Part shown: positions 25,127-33,294 of the stretch, piece by piece | Layout: each line of letters begins with the position of its first letter | Numbering within the stretch: position 1 is the first letter of the stretch | From: DAIQON01 sp036787835 | Lineage (GTDB): Bacteria > Patescibacteriota > Saccharimonadia > Saccharimonadales > UBA4665 | DNA length: 64,000 nucleotides | Assembly (NCBI GenBank): GCA_036787835.1 | Contig: DAIQON010000001.1 | Coordinates: 248,001-312,000 of the forward strand | Direction of reading: 5' to 3' | Notes under the pieces: generated by a model | Told to the model about the DNA's origin: nothing | The model's input: the letters and a program-made list of their open reading frames with translations, nothing else | Database searches by the model: none | Translations under genes and position numbers: made by a program

Positions 25127-25274
25127 TTGGTTCTAGTCTGCTGCGGTAGAGTAAAGTATTGGGGGTTCACCCCTAGTTAACATTTTCCATCTGCTTAACT
25201 CTGCAAGGATATAGTTCCAATTCGAATGTACCTGGGCAACCATAAGTATTTTAACCTCCATAATGGGAGGCTTT
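25127..25274 (+). repeat. tRNA-like repeat A2 with terminator
   Basis: Diverged copy of A1: TTGGTTCTAGTCTG, a hairpin GGGGGTTCACCCCT (25161-25174), CCATCTG (25188-25194), AGTTCCAATTC (25213-25223), CAACCATAAG (25237-25246) and a terminator CCTCC/GGGAGG + CTTTTTATTTTA (25255-25275). Hairpin sequences differ while positions are kept, which argues for selection on structure. The stretch 25275-25389 after it holds nothing I can name. Confidence 0.65.
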
Positions 25275-25389
25275 TTATTTTACTAATGCTTGCATTGTGT
25301 CTCCTTGGCGCAAACGAGAAGACAAAAAGATAGTACTGAACCCAATAGTTCACAATATCTAGTTTAGCGCTGCGATAACTGTCTAGGTC

Positions 25390-26697
25390 TCAGGGTTGTA
25401 AAACTGGCTTAGGTGAAAAAGTCGCATCTGGTACCCCTGGGCTCTCATAAAATTGGTTTGCTAGCTGATCAGCATCCGGTGAATAAATAGTCAGACTAAG
25501 GTTATAGGTGCTAGGTATACATATGCTATTGCAGTTACGGTGCCAATTGAATTGGCTGCCGTCTATAATCAACGTCTTGTTGTGAACTGAAATTTTTAGA
25601 TTAGATAAGTCGGGGTGGCCGTAATATGACGTACCAACTGAGTATGTGTTAGCAGTCTGAAAATTAATCATAGCGTCATCAGCATTAATATTTAGTGCAT
25701 TAAATGGGGCGACTGTTTGCACTGTTGAATGGGTATTTGCATTGTATCGATCACGTATATTGGGATATACGTTGCCCGACAGAGCGCCGCCGACTGCTAG
25801 CCCAATGAAGAGTATGCCAACGAGTATGCCAGTAACCCAATTACGAATCGGCCATTTACGTCTAAACATGGCTATGCCAAATAGGATTACGAAGACAGCT
25901 ATAAGAGCAGCTACTAGAGACGCAATATGTAGTAATAGGTGTTCACGAAAACCAATTGGGGATACATTATTTTGAACAATTGAGTTGTTGTTAACAAAAG
26001 CATATGTTTCGCCTGCAATCAGACCGAATATTATACTAAGACCAGAGACAATGAAGAGTATGCCAACTAACTTTAGTAGAAAACGAAACAGGGAGTTAAT
26101 CGGGTCCGCTAGTGTATCATGTGCACGGCTTGCCGCACCTTTAACATCGGCACGACCGACAATCTCTTTTAGACTATCAACATTAACTGGCTTACCAGCC
26201 ATTTGTAGTCGTTCACTTGACGTTTTGGCCTCCGGCACTAAAAGCCACAGGACAATGTAGAGTAATATGCCCCAGCCAAAGGTTGCAAGCACTGCCACAA
26301 CGAACAATATGCGTATAAGTAGTACATCAATTCCAAAGTATTGTGCAAGTCCAGACGAAACACCGGCTATCATGGCATTGTCTATGTCGCGGTAAAGTCT
26401 CTTTGACTCAGATTGTTTTGATGATGAGCTAGTGGTTTCTTCCTCATCTTCCTTAAAGTCTTTTGGGTTGCCCAGTTGGGATTTTAAAAACTCAACATCA
26501 CTAGGGATAATAACCTTATTTGTGTCTACCCCGTGTTCAGATAAGAGTTCTGCCATTCTCATCTCAATTTCTTCCAATACGTCTTTGTCGTCAACCTGCT
26601 TGCTAATTGCCTCTAGGTAGCTTTTTAGTTGATGGTGGGCGTCAACTGATATGGTGAACGCTTGTCGGCCAAGATGGATTTTAGTTACTTCATTCAT
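25390..26697 (-). CDS. PspC-domain membrane protein
   Basis: A 435-aa protein. N-terminus (about 1-85): an alpha/beta domain with HLGRQAFTISVDAHHQL and an acidic linker, common in PspC proteins of Gram-positive and CPR bacteria. A PspC domain (about 98-155) with LYRDIDNAMIAGVSSGLAQY and a membrane segment. Three further membrane segments (about 207-226, 257-277, 285-308) and an extracellular beta domain (about 335-420) like the adhesin-like DUF of stress-response proteins. It should sense or resist envelope stress. It overlaps the upstream PadR regulator by ATGA, so the two form an operon. Confidence 0.85.
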   Translation of the reverse strand: MNEVTKIHLGRQAFTISVDAHHQLKSYLEAISKQVDDKDVLEEIEMRMAELLSEHGVDTNKVIIPSDVEFLKSQLGNPKDFKEDEEETTSSSSKQSESKRLYRDIDNAMIAGVSSGLAQYFGIDVLLIRILFVVAVLATFGWGILLYIVLWLLVPEAKTSSERLQMAGKPVNVDSLKEIVGRADVKGAASRAHDTLADPINSLFRFLLKLVGILFIVSGLSIIFGLIAGETYAFVNNNSIVQNNVSPIGFREHLLLHIASLVAALIAVFVILFGIAMFRRKWPIRNWVTGILVGILFIGLAVGGALSGNVYPNIRDRYNANTHSTVQTVAPFNALNINADDAMINFQTANTYSVGTSYYGHPDLSNLKISVHNKTLIIDGSQFNWHRNCNSICIPSTYNLSLTIYSPDADQLANQFYESPGVPDATFSPKPVLQP

Positions 26698-27050
26698 TTG
26701 CTTTTTCCTTTCTCCAAACTTTTAATTGAAGTATGAAGTCGCTTATAGGTAATTTGTAGATCGTTTAAAAGACTTTGTCCTTCATCAGTTAACCAGTAAT
26801 ATTTTCGAGGTGGACCCTGATCACTTTCTTGCCACTCGTATGCCAATAGATTGTCTTTGGCTAGTCGACTCAACAGTGGATAGAGCGTGCCTTCAACGAC
26901 TATAAGTTGAGCCTCTCTTAGTGACCGAATTAACTCAGAAGTATAGACTTTTCCATCTTTAAGGAGCAATAGAACGCAGTAGACCAGTACGCCTTTGCGC
27001 ATTTGGGTTTCTGACTGGTTGAGGTTGGAGTCATTACTACTATCGTTCAT
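26694..27050 (-). CDS. PadR-family transcriptional regulator
   Basis: A 118-aa winged-helix protein: QMRKGVLVYCVLLLLKDGKV, then the recognition region TSELIRSLREAQLIVVEGTLYPLL (residues about 39-62) and the wing with YYWLTDEGQSLL. The PadR pattern G-T-L-Y-P-L-L is intact. Such regulators repress their own operon and a linked membrane or efflux gene; here the target is the PspC gene, whose start overlaps its stop. A direct-repeat-like AT-rich region with TACTACTATGCTATACAAGG upstream (27050-27075) may hold the operator. Start ATG 27050. Confidence 0.9.
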   Translation of the reverse strand: MNDSSNDSNLNQSETQMRKGVLVYCVLLLLKDGKVYTSELIRSLREAQLIVVEGTLYPLLSRLAKDNLLAYEWQESDQGPPRKYYWLTDEGQSLLNDLQITYKRLHTSIKSLEKGKSK

Positions 27051-27168
27051 ATACTACTATGCTATACAAGGTAGTAGGTATTGTCAAATATATTATCCTA
27101 ACATCTACCAAATCTGTTTTTGAAATATAACTTAGCATTCTAAGTAAACTGTCATACAATATTAGCTA

Positions 27169-27522
27169 ATGGCAAATACGCTAAATACTACTGTTTCACA
27201 ACAGGCGAGTACGACAACGGACAATCCGCAACCTGTCGGCCAGTCTACTTCTATAAACAATCAAACAAAAAATACTCAATCATTAGCCAGCCAGTCTGCT
27301 TTGGATAACACATCTAATGTACAGGGGATACCACTTATTAATACTCAACCCAATGTGGTTACACTCAGTAGTAGTACAGCAAAAGTTTCAGTAACCCCAG
27401 CTCCAAAACCTAAGCCGCATCATATAAACCCGATCGCTGGCGGCATAGTGATACTACTAATTGTTTTAGCAGTTGCCTACGTGATCAGCATTAATAGATC
27501 TGCCAAAAAAACAACAGATTAG
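27169..27522 (+). CDS. Ser/Thr/Gln-rich protein with C-terminal membrane anchor
   Basis: A 117-aa protein: a low-complexity polar part (about 1-75), a Pro/Lys segment (PAPKPKPHH) and one membrane segment (about 90-108, GGIVILLIVLAVAYVIS) with a basic end. The layout is that of a tail-anchored protein. TACAAT at 27155-27160 is 8 nt before the ATG, so the mRNA should be leaderless. No domain is known; it may be a surface or division-associated protein. Confidence 0.6.
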   Translation: MANTLNTTVSQQASTTTDNPQPVGQSTSINNQTKNTQSLASQSALDNTSNVQGIPLINTQPNVVTLSSSTAKVSVTPAPKPKPHHINPIAGGIVILLIVLAVAYVISINRSAKKTTD

Positions 27523-27603
27523 CCACATTACTATTGGCAAACACCACCTCAGGATATATGATTATTTCGAGATCAGAATTAACATCAAAACAATAAATCT
27601 AAA

Positions 27604-27631
27604 TTGACAAAATAGCAATTTAGTGTATAGT
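27604..27631 (+). promoter_or_regulatory. Strong consensus promoter of the 29-aa gene
   Basis: TTGACA (27604-27609), 16-bp spacer, TATAGT (27626-27631). It is one of very few full -35/-10 pairs in the window. Confidence 0.8.
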
Positions 27632-27686
27632 TATAAGTGTTAGTGGTCACAAACAAAAATATAAAAAACTAAATTAGGAGTAACTA

Positions 27687-27776
27687 ATGAAGACCAACGA
27701 TGACTTGGCCTTTGAGTTTGTCTCTACAACCAACAGAGACATTCAGAGAATCGATAGGCTACTCAAGAAACTATAA
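27687..27776 (+). CDS. 29-aa microprotein with full expression signals
   Basis: An ORF of 29 codons (MKTNDDLAFEFVSTTNRDIQ..., ending in RLLKKL) with a consensus promoter, an AGGAG site 7 nt before the ATG and a terminator right after the stop. The peptide is a single amphipathic helix with acidic start and basic end. The complete transcription unit, about 190 nt, contains nothing else. It could be a peptide gene or a small RNA that happens to contain an ORF; the good ribosome-binding site favours translation. Confidence 0.6.
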   Translation: MKTNDDLAFEFVSTTNRDIQRIDRLLKKL

Positions 27777-27794
27777 AGTTTAGTTGAGAATAAA

Positions 27795-27836
27795 GTATCC
27801 CCTAGAACTCAATAATCTGGGGGTACTTTTATTTTA
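27795..27836. terminator. Bidirectional terminator between the microprotein gene and the Gdt1-like gene
   Basis: Stem GTATCCCC/GGGGGTAC (27795-27802/27819-27826) with one G-T pair, T-run after it on the plus strand and A-run (TAAA) before it, so it can serve both convergent genes. Confidence 0.8.
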
Positions 27837-28419
27837 TAGCCTGGTAGGCGCTAACAAGAGCGAAGCAAAGTAGTATTGTGGCCGATACCCTTTGTAAAAC
27901 TTTAGCCGGAACCAAGTTTACCGCTTTTGCGCCAAACGTTACAGCAATAGCTGTAACTGACCAGAGTGCCAATAATGCACCAATACCTACAGACCACGGC
28001 ATATGATAATGTGCCTCATAATTTATGGTTGTGATTTGAGTAATGTCACCCCATTCACCCAAGAATGTTATTCCGAAAGCAGCAGTGTATAGCTTCCAAA
28101 CGTTGAAAGTTTTATCTACATGTTTCGAGTTTTTTTGAAGTTCGTCATCAACGCCATGTTTTCCAAAGAAAAGTATTAATGCACCACCAAGGAAAACTAA
28201 GGCGACGATTGCTTCGAGCAGGTTATGGGGCAGTAATCCGAGAGCCTTACCTATTGATACGGCAATAAGTACATGTATTAAAAAGGCAGTTGCGGCACCT
28301 AGCCAGACGTATCGGGCAGGGTATTTACTACTCAGAATCAAAGATGACAACAATGATTTATCTGGCAATTCACTTATAAAGATAACTACGAATACAACAA
28401 CAATTACCGAAATATCCAT
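27829..28419 (-). CDS. Gdt1/TMEM165 (UPF0016) family cation transporter
   Basis: A 196-aa protein with six membrane helices made of two repeats. Each repeat carries the family's E-x-G-D-[KR]-[ST] motif in a slightly changed form: SELPDKS (about residues 15-21) and GEWGDITQ (about 116-123). Family members move Mn2+ or Ca2+ (in bacteria mostly Mn2+ export) across the cell membrane. No Mn-sensing riboswitch is visible upstream. It is monocistronic. The first glycine of motif 1 is replaced by Pro (ELPDKS), which is seen in some relatives. Confidence 0.85.
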   Translation of the reverse strand: MDISVIVVVFVVIFISELPDKSLLSSLILSSKYPARYVWLGAATAFLIHVLIAVSIGKALGLLPHNLLEAIVALVFLGGALILFFGKHGVDDELQKNSKHVDKTFNVWKLYTAAFGITFLGEWGDITQITTINYEAHYHMPWSVGIGALLALWSVTAIAVTFGAKAVNLVPAKVLQRVSATILLCFALVSAYQAIK

Positions 28420-28496
28420 GTCCTTATACTAATTGCATCTAGCTTCAAGGCAAAATATATAGATAGATTTCTGACTTAAGATAATAAACAATGAGA

Positions 28497-28502
28497 TATA
28501 CT
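28497..28502 (+). promoter_or_regulatory. -10 box deciding the start of the ion channel gene
   Basis: TATACT at 28497-28502 is only 2 nt before ATG 28505 but 8 nt before ATG 28511, so 28511 is the likely start, on a leaderless mRNA. Confidence 0.5.
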
Positions 28503-28510
28503 AAATGTTA

Positions 28511-28882
28511 ATGACGCCAGAAACAGTTAATGACGCCAAAAGAGATTGGCATGTAGCCCGTGAGCAATTAAGTGGTGTTGCGATAGCCGCCGCATCTTTG
28601 CTAGTCACTGGTGCAGTATTTTTTCACATTGCTGAAAAGCTTAGCTGGGTTGACGCCTTTTATTTTTGCACCGTAACGCTTACAACTGTGGGATATGGCG
28701 ACATAGTTCCAAAAACAGATACCGAAAAAATATTCATTATATTCTATATCTTAATTGGTATCGGAATCGTCGCTACCTTTGCTAACCTTATGATAAAGAG
28801 TACTAGCTTGAGGCGAGAATATAACAAAAGTCTGAGGCAATTAAAGAGGCAGGATACAAAAAAGAAAAACGTAGCTTCTTAA
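28511..28882 (+). CDS. Two-helix potassium channel
   Basis: A 123-aa protein with two membrane helices (about 21-40 and 73-95) around a pore loop with the selectivity filter TVGYGD (59-64), the signature of K+ channels. A tetramer would form the pore. No C-terminal RCK/TrkA-N domain is present, only a short basic tail, so it is a minimal KcsA-like channel. It probably sets membrane potential in a small host-dependent cell. The filter is fully conserved. Confidence 0.9.
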   Translation: MTPETVNDAKRDWHVAREQLSGVAIAAASLLVTGAVFFHIAEKLSWVDAFYFCTVTLTTVGYGDIVPKTDTEKIFIIFYILIGIGIVATFANLMIKSTSLRREYNKSLRQLKRQDTKKKNVAS

Positions 28883-28922
28883 AAAAGTTATAAAACCTAT
28901 ACCTAAAACCTAAACAAAAAGT

Positions 28923-29513
28923 ATGTTAACAAAAATAATTATTGAAAATACTCTGATTATCCTAGGCGAAGGATTTTGGCTATTATCTAACGCCTCACAG
29001 TTACATAAACTTTTCAAAACCAGAAACGCAAAAGGTCTTTCTGCTGTCTCTCAAACTTTGAATGCTGCAGGTAATGCCGCTTGGATTACCTATTTTGCTT
29101 CTCATAAGTTATGGGTACCAGTACTGACCAACTTATCAATGATGATCTTAACGACCATCGTACTTGGCTATACCTTAGGAAACCGAAAGCAATTTATAAG
29201 AGGTATCATAACTATAGTCATACTCGCCCCAATCACAAGCTACGTAATTATAAAATATCCACTTGCTTCAGGCTGGCTCGCGGTTATTTACAACACTATT
29301 GCAGCATCGCCTCAGTTAATAAAAATTGTAGTTAACAAGAGGGTGAGCGGTATATCTGAGAAGTCGTTTTTCTTTTCATTAGGCGCAATGCTTTGTACTT
29401 TAATCTATGCCGTAATGATCGGCTCACTTCCGCTAATATGTGGTGTTTCAATCGGCTTCATCTTTTTGATAATAGTAATGTCTTATTACTACCGTTATAG
29501 AAAACACGATTGA
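28923..29513 (+). CDS. PQ-loop / SWEET-like membrane protein
   Basis: A 196-aa protein with about six or seven membrane helices and two PQ-loop-type repeats: NASQLHKLFKTRNAKGLS (about 20-37, with SQ in place of PQ) and ASPQLIKIVVNKRVSGIS (about 127-144). SemiSWEET and PQ-loop proteins carry sugars or amino acids down their gradient. Uptake of host-derived metabolites would fit a parasitic lifestyle, but the substrate is unknown. It follows the ion channel gene by 40 nt on the same strand. Confidence 0.8.
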   Translation: MLTKIIIENTLIILGEGFWLLSNASQLHKLFKTRNAKGLSAVSQTLNAAGNAAWITYFASHKLWVPVLTNLSMMILTTIVLGYTLGNRKQFIRGIITIVILAPITSYVIIKYPLASGWLAVIYNTIAASPQLIKIVVNKRVSGISEKSFFFSLGAMLCTLIYAVMIGSLPLICGVSIGFIFLIIVMSYYYRYRKHD

Positions 29514-29622
29514 ATATTGGCTAGCTAAAATATTAGTAGTCGTTCTGTCTTTTTGTTAATATTGCATATGAGGGCAACAACAGACAAACTAATGAATACC
29601 AAAATAAAACGGGAGCTAATAA

Positions 29623-30087
29623 ATGGCCATAGCGGTTATAGAAAGAGCTAGAACACTCGAAATACCTACGGTACCTAATTACTTAAGACAGCTAGTACGT
29701 TTTTCACGCCCAATTGAGGAACGTTACAAAACCGTTAGGGAACGTAACCTACATCTTGCTACTAGTTTAGCTGGTCAAAACTTTGGCTTTTTTAGTTTAA
29801 TTTTTGAAACATCCGAAGGCCTAACTCACTCTCTACAACACACCGATCGAAAAAATAAGTTGATGCTCAATCGAGTATATTGTGAACTCGGAGCAGATTT
29901 TGAGGAGGCCTACTATGATATCCCAGTCCTTGGGGACGAAGCTAGTTCCAGAAGAGTCATCCCAATACAGAACGGCGGCCTAGTAATTGAAACAATGTCT
30001 AAAATAGACGACTGGTCCTCATTTAGCGTTAAAGTATGGGCTTCAAGACAGGCATTACTAAATACCTGCGAGTTACCAAAAGTATAG
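29623..30087 (+). CDS. Hypothetical protein, 154 aa
   Basis: A soluble protein preceded by a good GGGAG site. N-terminal helices (ERARTLEIPTVPNYLRQLV, KTVRERNLHLATSL) and a beta-rich C-terminal half (GGLVIETMSKIDDWSSFSVK). No membrane segment, Cys cluster or known motif. It is followed after 53 nt by another unknown gene on the same strand; the two may be related in function. Confidence 0.55.
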   Translation: MAIAVIERARTLEIPTVPNYLRQLVRFSRPIEERYKTVRERNLHLATSLAGQNFGFFSLIFETSEGLTHSLQHTDRKNKLMLNRVYCELGADFEEAYYDIPVLGDEASSRRVIPIQNGGLVIETMSKIDDWSSFSVKVWASRQALLNTCELPKV

Positions 30088-30140
30088 AGCCGACTACCGA
30101 TTTGATAAAATACTAAAAAAGTTATATAATAACTGTTACA

Positions 30141-30866
30141 ATGTCTAGTTTTACAGGCGAGAGTGTTCAATCAGATAGTTTGCTAATTGCAAGCGGTATT
30201 GCGACGTGGCTTGATGACGAAAGACAGGCCTCAATTATTGATCAAAATAGATATTTAGACCGAATAGGTGAGCAGCGGCCACTTATGGCACTGCCAATTG
30301 ATGACTCAGCGAGTCAATTTTTTATAAAACTATATAGCCATATTCAACGTTTGCCACTTTGGTTTGATGCTTTTGCTGAGGACCCGACTAATGATTATCA
30401 GACTGGTAAGATGATATTTAGCCCACTAATGTTCCTGTCAGGTACTTATAGGGAAAGGTTTATATTTCAATCGAAAAGCCAAGGTGATTATTACGTAAGA
30501 AAGACTGCTAAGCCAAGTAATTTAATTAAGGGTCTAAGTGAGATAGTGGGTGTATATACTCTGGCCTCACAAAATCGAGAAGTCAGTCTGACTAGTCTCC
30601 GTTCAACTGCGGAGTTTTGTGTTAGAACAGCTCTTGAAGAGGCAAAAATATTGAATGACAGAGCTGCAAATGGGGAAGATTTTGGCCAAGAAGAGTCCAT
30701 TGCCGTCGACTCAACCATGGTCAGGGAATTTTCATGGATGGGCTTTACTCTAGATCTAATCTCATTTGCAAGGCAACAAAGAGGTGATGAGATTGCTTCT
30801 GTTCCTTTTCTTGAGGGCAAAAGTATATCTGATGATCCTCAGGTATATTATCCGTTTGCAGCATAG
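30141..30866 (+). CDS. Hypothetical protein, 241 aa
   Basis: A mostly helical soluble protein with an acidic tendency. TATAAT at 30125-30130 lies 10 nt before the ATG, so only a few leader bases are expected. I see no known domain. It could be a member of a lineage-specific family, as could the preceding gene. Confidence 0.55.
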   Translation: MSSFTGESVQSDSLLIASGIATWLDDERQASIIDQNRYLDRIGEQRPLMALPIDDSASQFFIKLYSHIQRLPLWFDAFAEDPTNDYQTGKMIFSPLMFLSGTYRERFIFQSKSQGDYYVRKTAKPSNLIKGLSEIVGVYTLASQNREVSLTSLRSTAEFCVRTALEEAKILNDRAANGEDFGQEESIAVDSTMVREFSWMGFTLDLISFARQQRGDEIASVPFLEGKSISDDPQVYYPFAA

Positions 30867-30919
30867 CTATACTTGGCTTGCTCACAAACAGAATTTAATA
30901 GATAATCTCTCGTGACGAC

Positions 30920-31621
30920 ATGAAGCAATATACACCATACTTTGTCAGCAAAAATTACCCAGTACCGAACCCTAAAAGGGTTATCTTTTTTTTCACTGGC
31001 TATGGCACTAAGGTTTGGTTCTATAACCATACATATAAAATATTGAATGCAATGGGGTATTCAGTATATTCATATGGCTTTCCAGGCCGTGAATTAACCA
31101 AAATAGATGGATCATATCTGAATGAACTACGCATAATTATTCAGAAGGATGTCAGTGCAACGTTAAAAGCCTGTAAGCAGGTCGGAATTGAAGAATACGC
31201 ATCATTTGGTGTAAGCATGGGCTCCGTTTACAGTATTGGTATTGTTAAGGCCTTTCCAGAGATAAAACGAATGGTAATGATAACAGCTTATGGTAATTGT
31301 GCACGACAAGTATGGGAGCAGCCAAAATTAAAAAAATCAAAAAAGAATTACCTAAAAAATGGGATTAGTATGGAGGAAGTCTATAATAGCTATCCTGATA
31401 TTGAACCCAATGTCGGCATTGAGAAATTGCAAGGAAAAGACATGCTCTTATTTTGTAGTCGTAACGATAAGCTTATTGATATTGAGAACACCTACGAGTT
31501 TGTAAATAGGGCACACGAAGCAGGGCTAAAATTAGATGTAAAAATTGGCCACGGAAATCACATTCCATTTTGCTACAAAGTTTTAAAAGACGATAAAAGA
31601 TGGCGAGAGTTTCTTAAATAA
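30920..31621 (+). CDS. Alpha/beta hydrolase
   Basis: A 233-aa single-domain hydrolase. The nucleophile elbow is GVSMGS (97-102, Ser99), the acid is probably D183 (SRNDKL) and the base H211 or H214 (HGNH). The N-terminus VIFFFTGYGTKVWFY gives the oxyanion strand. It could act as an esterase, lipase or thioesterase in the cytosol; there is no signal peptide. It is short for the family but has all catalytic elements. Confidence 0.8.
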   Translation: MKQYTPYFVSKNYPVPNPKRVIFFFTGYGTKVWFYNHTYKILNAMGYSVYSYGFPGRELTKIDGSYLNELRIIIQKDVSATLKACKQVGIEEYASFGVSMGSVYSIGIVKAFPEIKRMVMITAYGNCARQVWEQPKLKKSKKNYLKNGISMEEVYNSYPDIEPNVGIEKLQGKDMLLFCSRNDKLIDIENTYEFVNRAHEAGLKLDVKIGHGNHIPFCYKVLKDDKRWREFLK

Positions 31622-31697
31622 AACCATAAATCTATAATCAGTCAGAAAATTGTAGATGTTATTTAACTAGAATACATAATGGTAAGATTGAGTAGTA

Positions 31698-32474
31698 ATG
31701 AGCAGCGAACCATCAAATATTTATGAAGCCGATGGCAATGAGTTTACAGAAGAGAAAGAACGTCTGAGTAGTTTTGATTTGCCAACAACAGTATCAATTG
31801 AGGTTATCGGAGCATTAAAACAAGGCGTTGCAGTGCTTGATGTTGGGGCTGGGCCAAACACGAGCTTATTTAATTACGTTAATTTACAAGGCGCTGTTTA
31901 TACAGCACTAGATAAGAATACTGATTTTCTAGATAGGCAGAAAGGTGCTGGTGCGATCGGAATTATAGGAGATGCTAGAAATATACCCGTTGATAATGGG
32001 GCTTTCGATATTACCCATACTCGTTTTGTAATTTCTCACCTAGGAAGCGAAAAACAAAAATCTATTAGAGAAATCCTAAGAGTTACCAAATCAAAAGGTA
32101 AGGCAGTATTTTTAGACTACGATTGGACAACAGCACAAGGCAGTGTGGTTTTTGAAAAAGTTAAAGAGTTTATGATTAACGGTGGTTTTCTCTTTGATGC
32201 AGATTATGGGGCTGAATTAGAAAACGAAGTCAAGGGTTCACTAGTTAGTGGAAGGATAGATTCAGTTCGCTACCCGGCAACACAGATGACGGACTACTCT
32301 CAAATTATTAAATTGCGTGAGGCCGGCACAACCGACCTAAGGATGCAGGGCAAAGAAGATGCTGCGCTTGAATGGAATCAAATACTTGATGATCTTCAAA
32401 TCGAGGCTGACTCAGATAACCCTCCCGGTTTCTATTTTCCAGGTATTGTTGCTGTGACGCTCAGTAAAGATTAG
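31698..32474 (+). CDS. Class I SAM-dependent methyltransferase
   Basis: A 258-aa protein with motif I VLDVGAGPNTS (about 49-59), an acidic residue at the end of strand 2 (ALDKN) and the post-motif TRFVISHL. The C-terminal part is longer than in minimal ubiquinone/menaquinone-type methylases and probably binds the substrate. Repeat R1 follows 26 nt after its stop, so the gene may be the first cassette of the array. Confidence 0.8.
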   Translation: MSSEPSNIYEADGNEFTEEKERLSSFDLPTTVSIEVIGALKQGVAVLDVGAGPNTSLFNYVNLQGAVYTALDKNTDFLDRQKGAGAIGIIGDARNIPVDNGAFDITHTRFVISHLGSEKQKSIREILRVTKSKGKAVFLDYDWTTAQGSVVFEKVKEFMINGGFLFDADYGAELENEVKGSLVSGRIDSVRYPATQMTDYSQIIKLREAGTTDLRMQGKEDAALEWNQILDDLQIEADSDNPPGFYFPGIVAVTLSKD

Positions 32475-32499
32475 CAATAAGGGGTTCCAAATATTCATA

Positions 32500-32528
32500 G
32501 TAGACATGAGTTGGACGAATTGGAATCA
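32500..32528 (+). repeat. Cassette repeat R1
   Basis: 29 bp, 27 identical to the 3' part of R4 (begins GTAGACATGAG, ends GGAATCA). The left third of the repeat is lost or diverged. The following AT-rich 25 bp also resemble those after R2 and R3. Confidence 0.7.
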
Positions 32529-32588
32529 CATCAAACGTGAATTTATAATATCGTGGAAAAAAGTTAAGACAATTGAGGCTGAGACATT

Positions 32589-33083
32589 TTAAGAAGAGGC
32601 GATATTTTCACTAAACCTACTCAAACCAATACGTATTCTCTTGGAAGCGTTTGATATTTTCCAGACTTTATCTAAGCTAGCTGGCTTGCTGTATGGCATT
32701 GTCAGGAGGTGCATATAATTACTACCTACACCAGCTTCCGCAAATAACACAGATTGATTTATTCCAGGCAATGTTTCTAATTCAGTTTTTATCCACCATG
32801 CTAGATAATCGATTAGTAAAGGAGTTTCTGCGGCAGCCGGGACTAAATGTCGTTCTGAAGCAGTTTCTCTAAACCATATTTGAGCTTCTTTTTCATTTAA
32901 TAATAAGGTATCCCACGCTTTGGTATTATCTGAAGTCCATCTTCTAGAATCCTCTAAAGGATTGCTCATAAAAGCGACTTGACCTAAATCTGACGAAACA
33001 TTAACACGTGTCCGATGCTCAGCATGTGCAATGTCCCATACATCATCACAAGGTAAATCACGCCACTTTAGTTCTTTTTCCAT
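32589..33083 (-). CDS. Hypothetical protein, 164 aa (cassette 1)
   Basis: Start chosen at ATG 33083 (MEKELKWRDLPCDDVWD); the longer frame uses TTG and runs toward repeat R2. A soluble protein with an N-terminal part reminiscent of a small ligand-binding fold (VNVSSDLGQVAFMSNP), a Trp-rich middle (LAWWIKTELETLPG) and a basic end. No known domain. It is the only gene between R1 and R2 and runs opposite to its neighbours, as expected for a cassette gained independently. Confidence 0.55.
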   Translation of the reverse strand: MEKELKWRDLPCDDVWDIAHAEHRTRVNVSSDLGQVAFMSNPLEDSRRWTSDNTKAWDTLLLNEKEAQIWFRETASERHLVPAAAETPLLIDYLAWWIKTELETLPGINQSVLFAEAGVGSNYMHLLTMPYSKPASLDKVWKISNASKRIRIGLSRFSENIASS

Positions 33084-33123
33084 AGGTTGCTTAATTTCAA
33101 CACCGAAGCGTGAAACAAGCAAG

Positions 33124-33165
33124 CATAAGCAGAATGGTGGGCGTGGTAGGAACGAATTGGAACCA
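33124..33165 (+). repeat. Cassette repeat R2
   Basis: 42 bp identical to R3 (begins CATAAGCAGAATGG, ends GGAACCA). The similarity weakly continues for about 20 bp to the right (TTAAA-TTGAA-TTATAA). Confidence 0.85.
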
Positions 33166-33294
33166 AATTAAAGTTGAACTTATAAAGCAGTATAAACTTA
33201 TTAACTTTATTGTTATTAATTATTAGATCCTGAAACCATATGGATACTAAGCTTTGTGAGATGTTTTTAGTATATAATAAATGCATAACAAATT

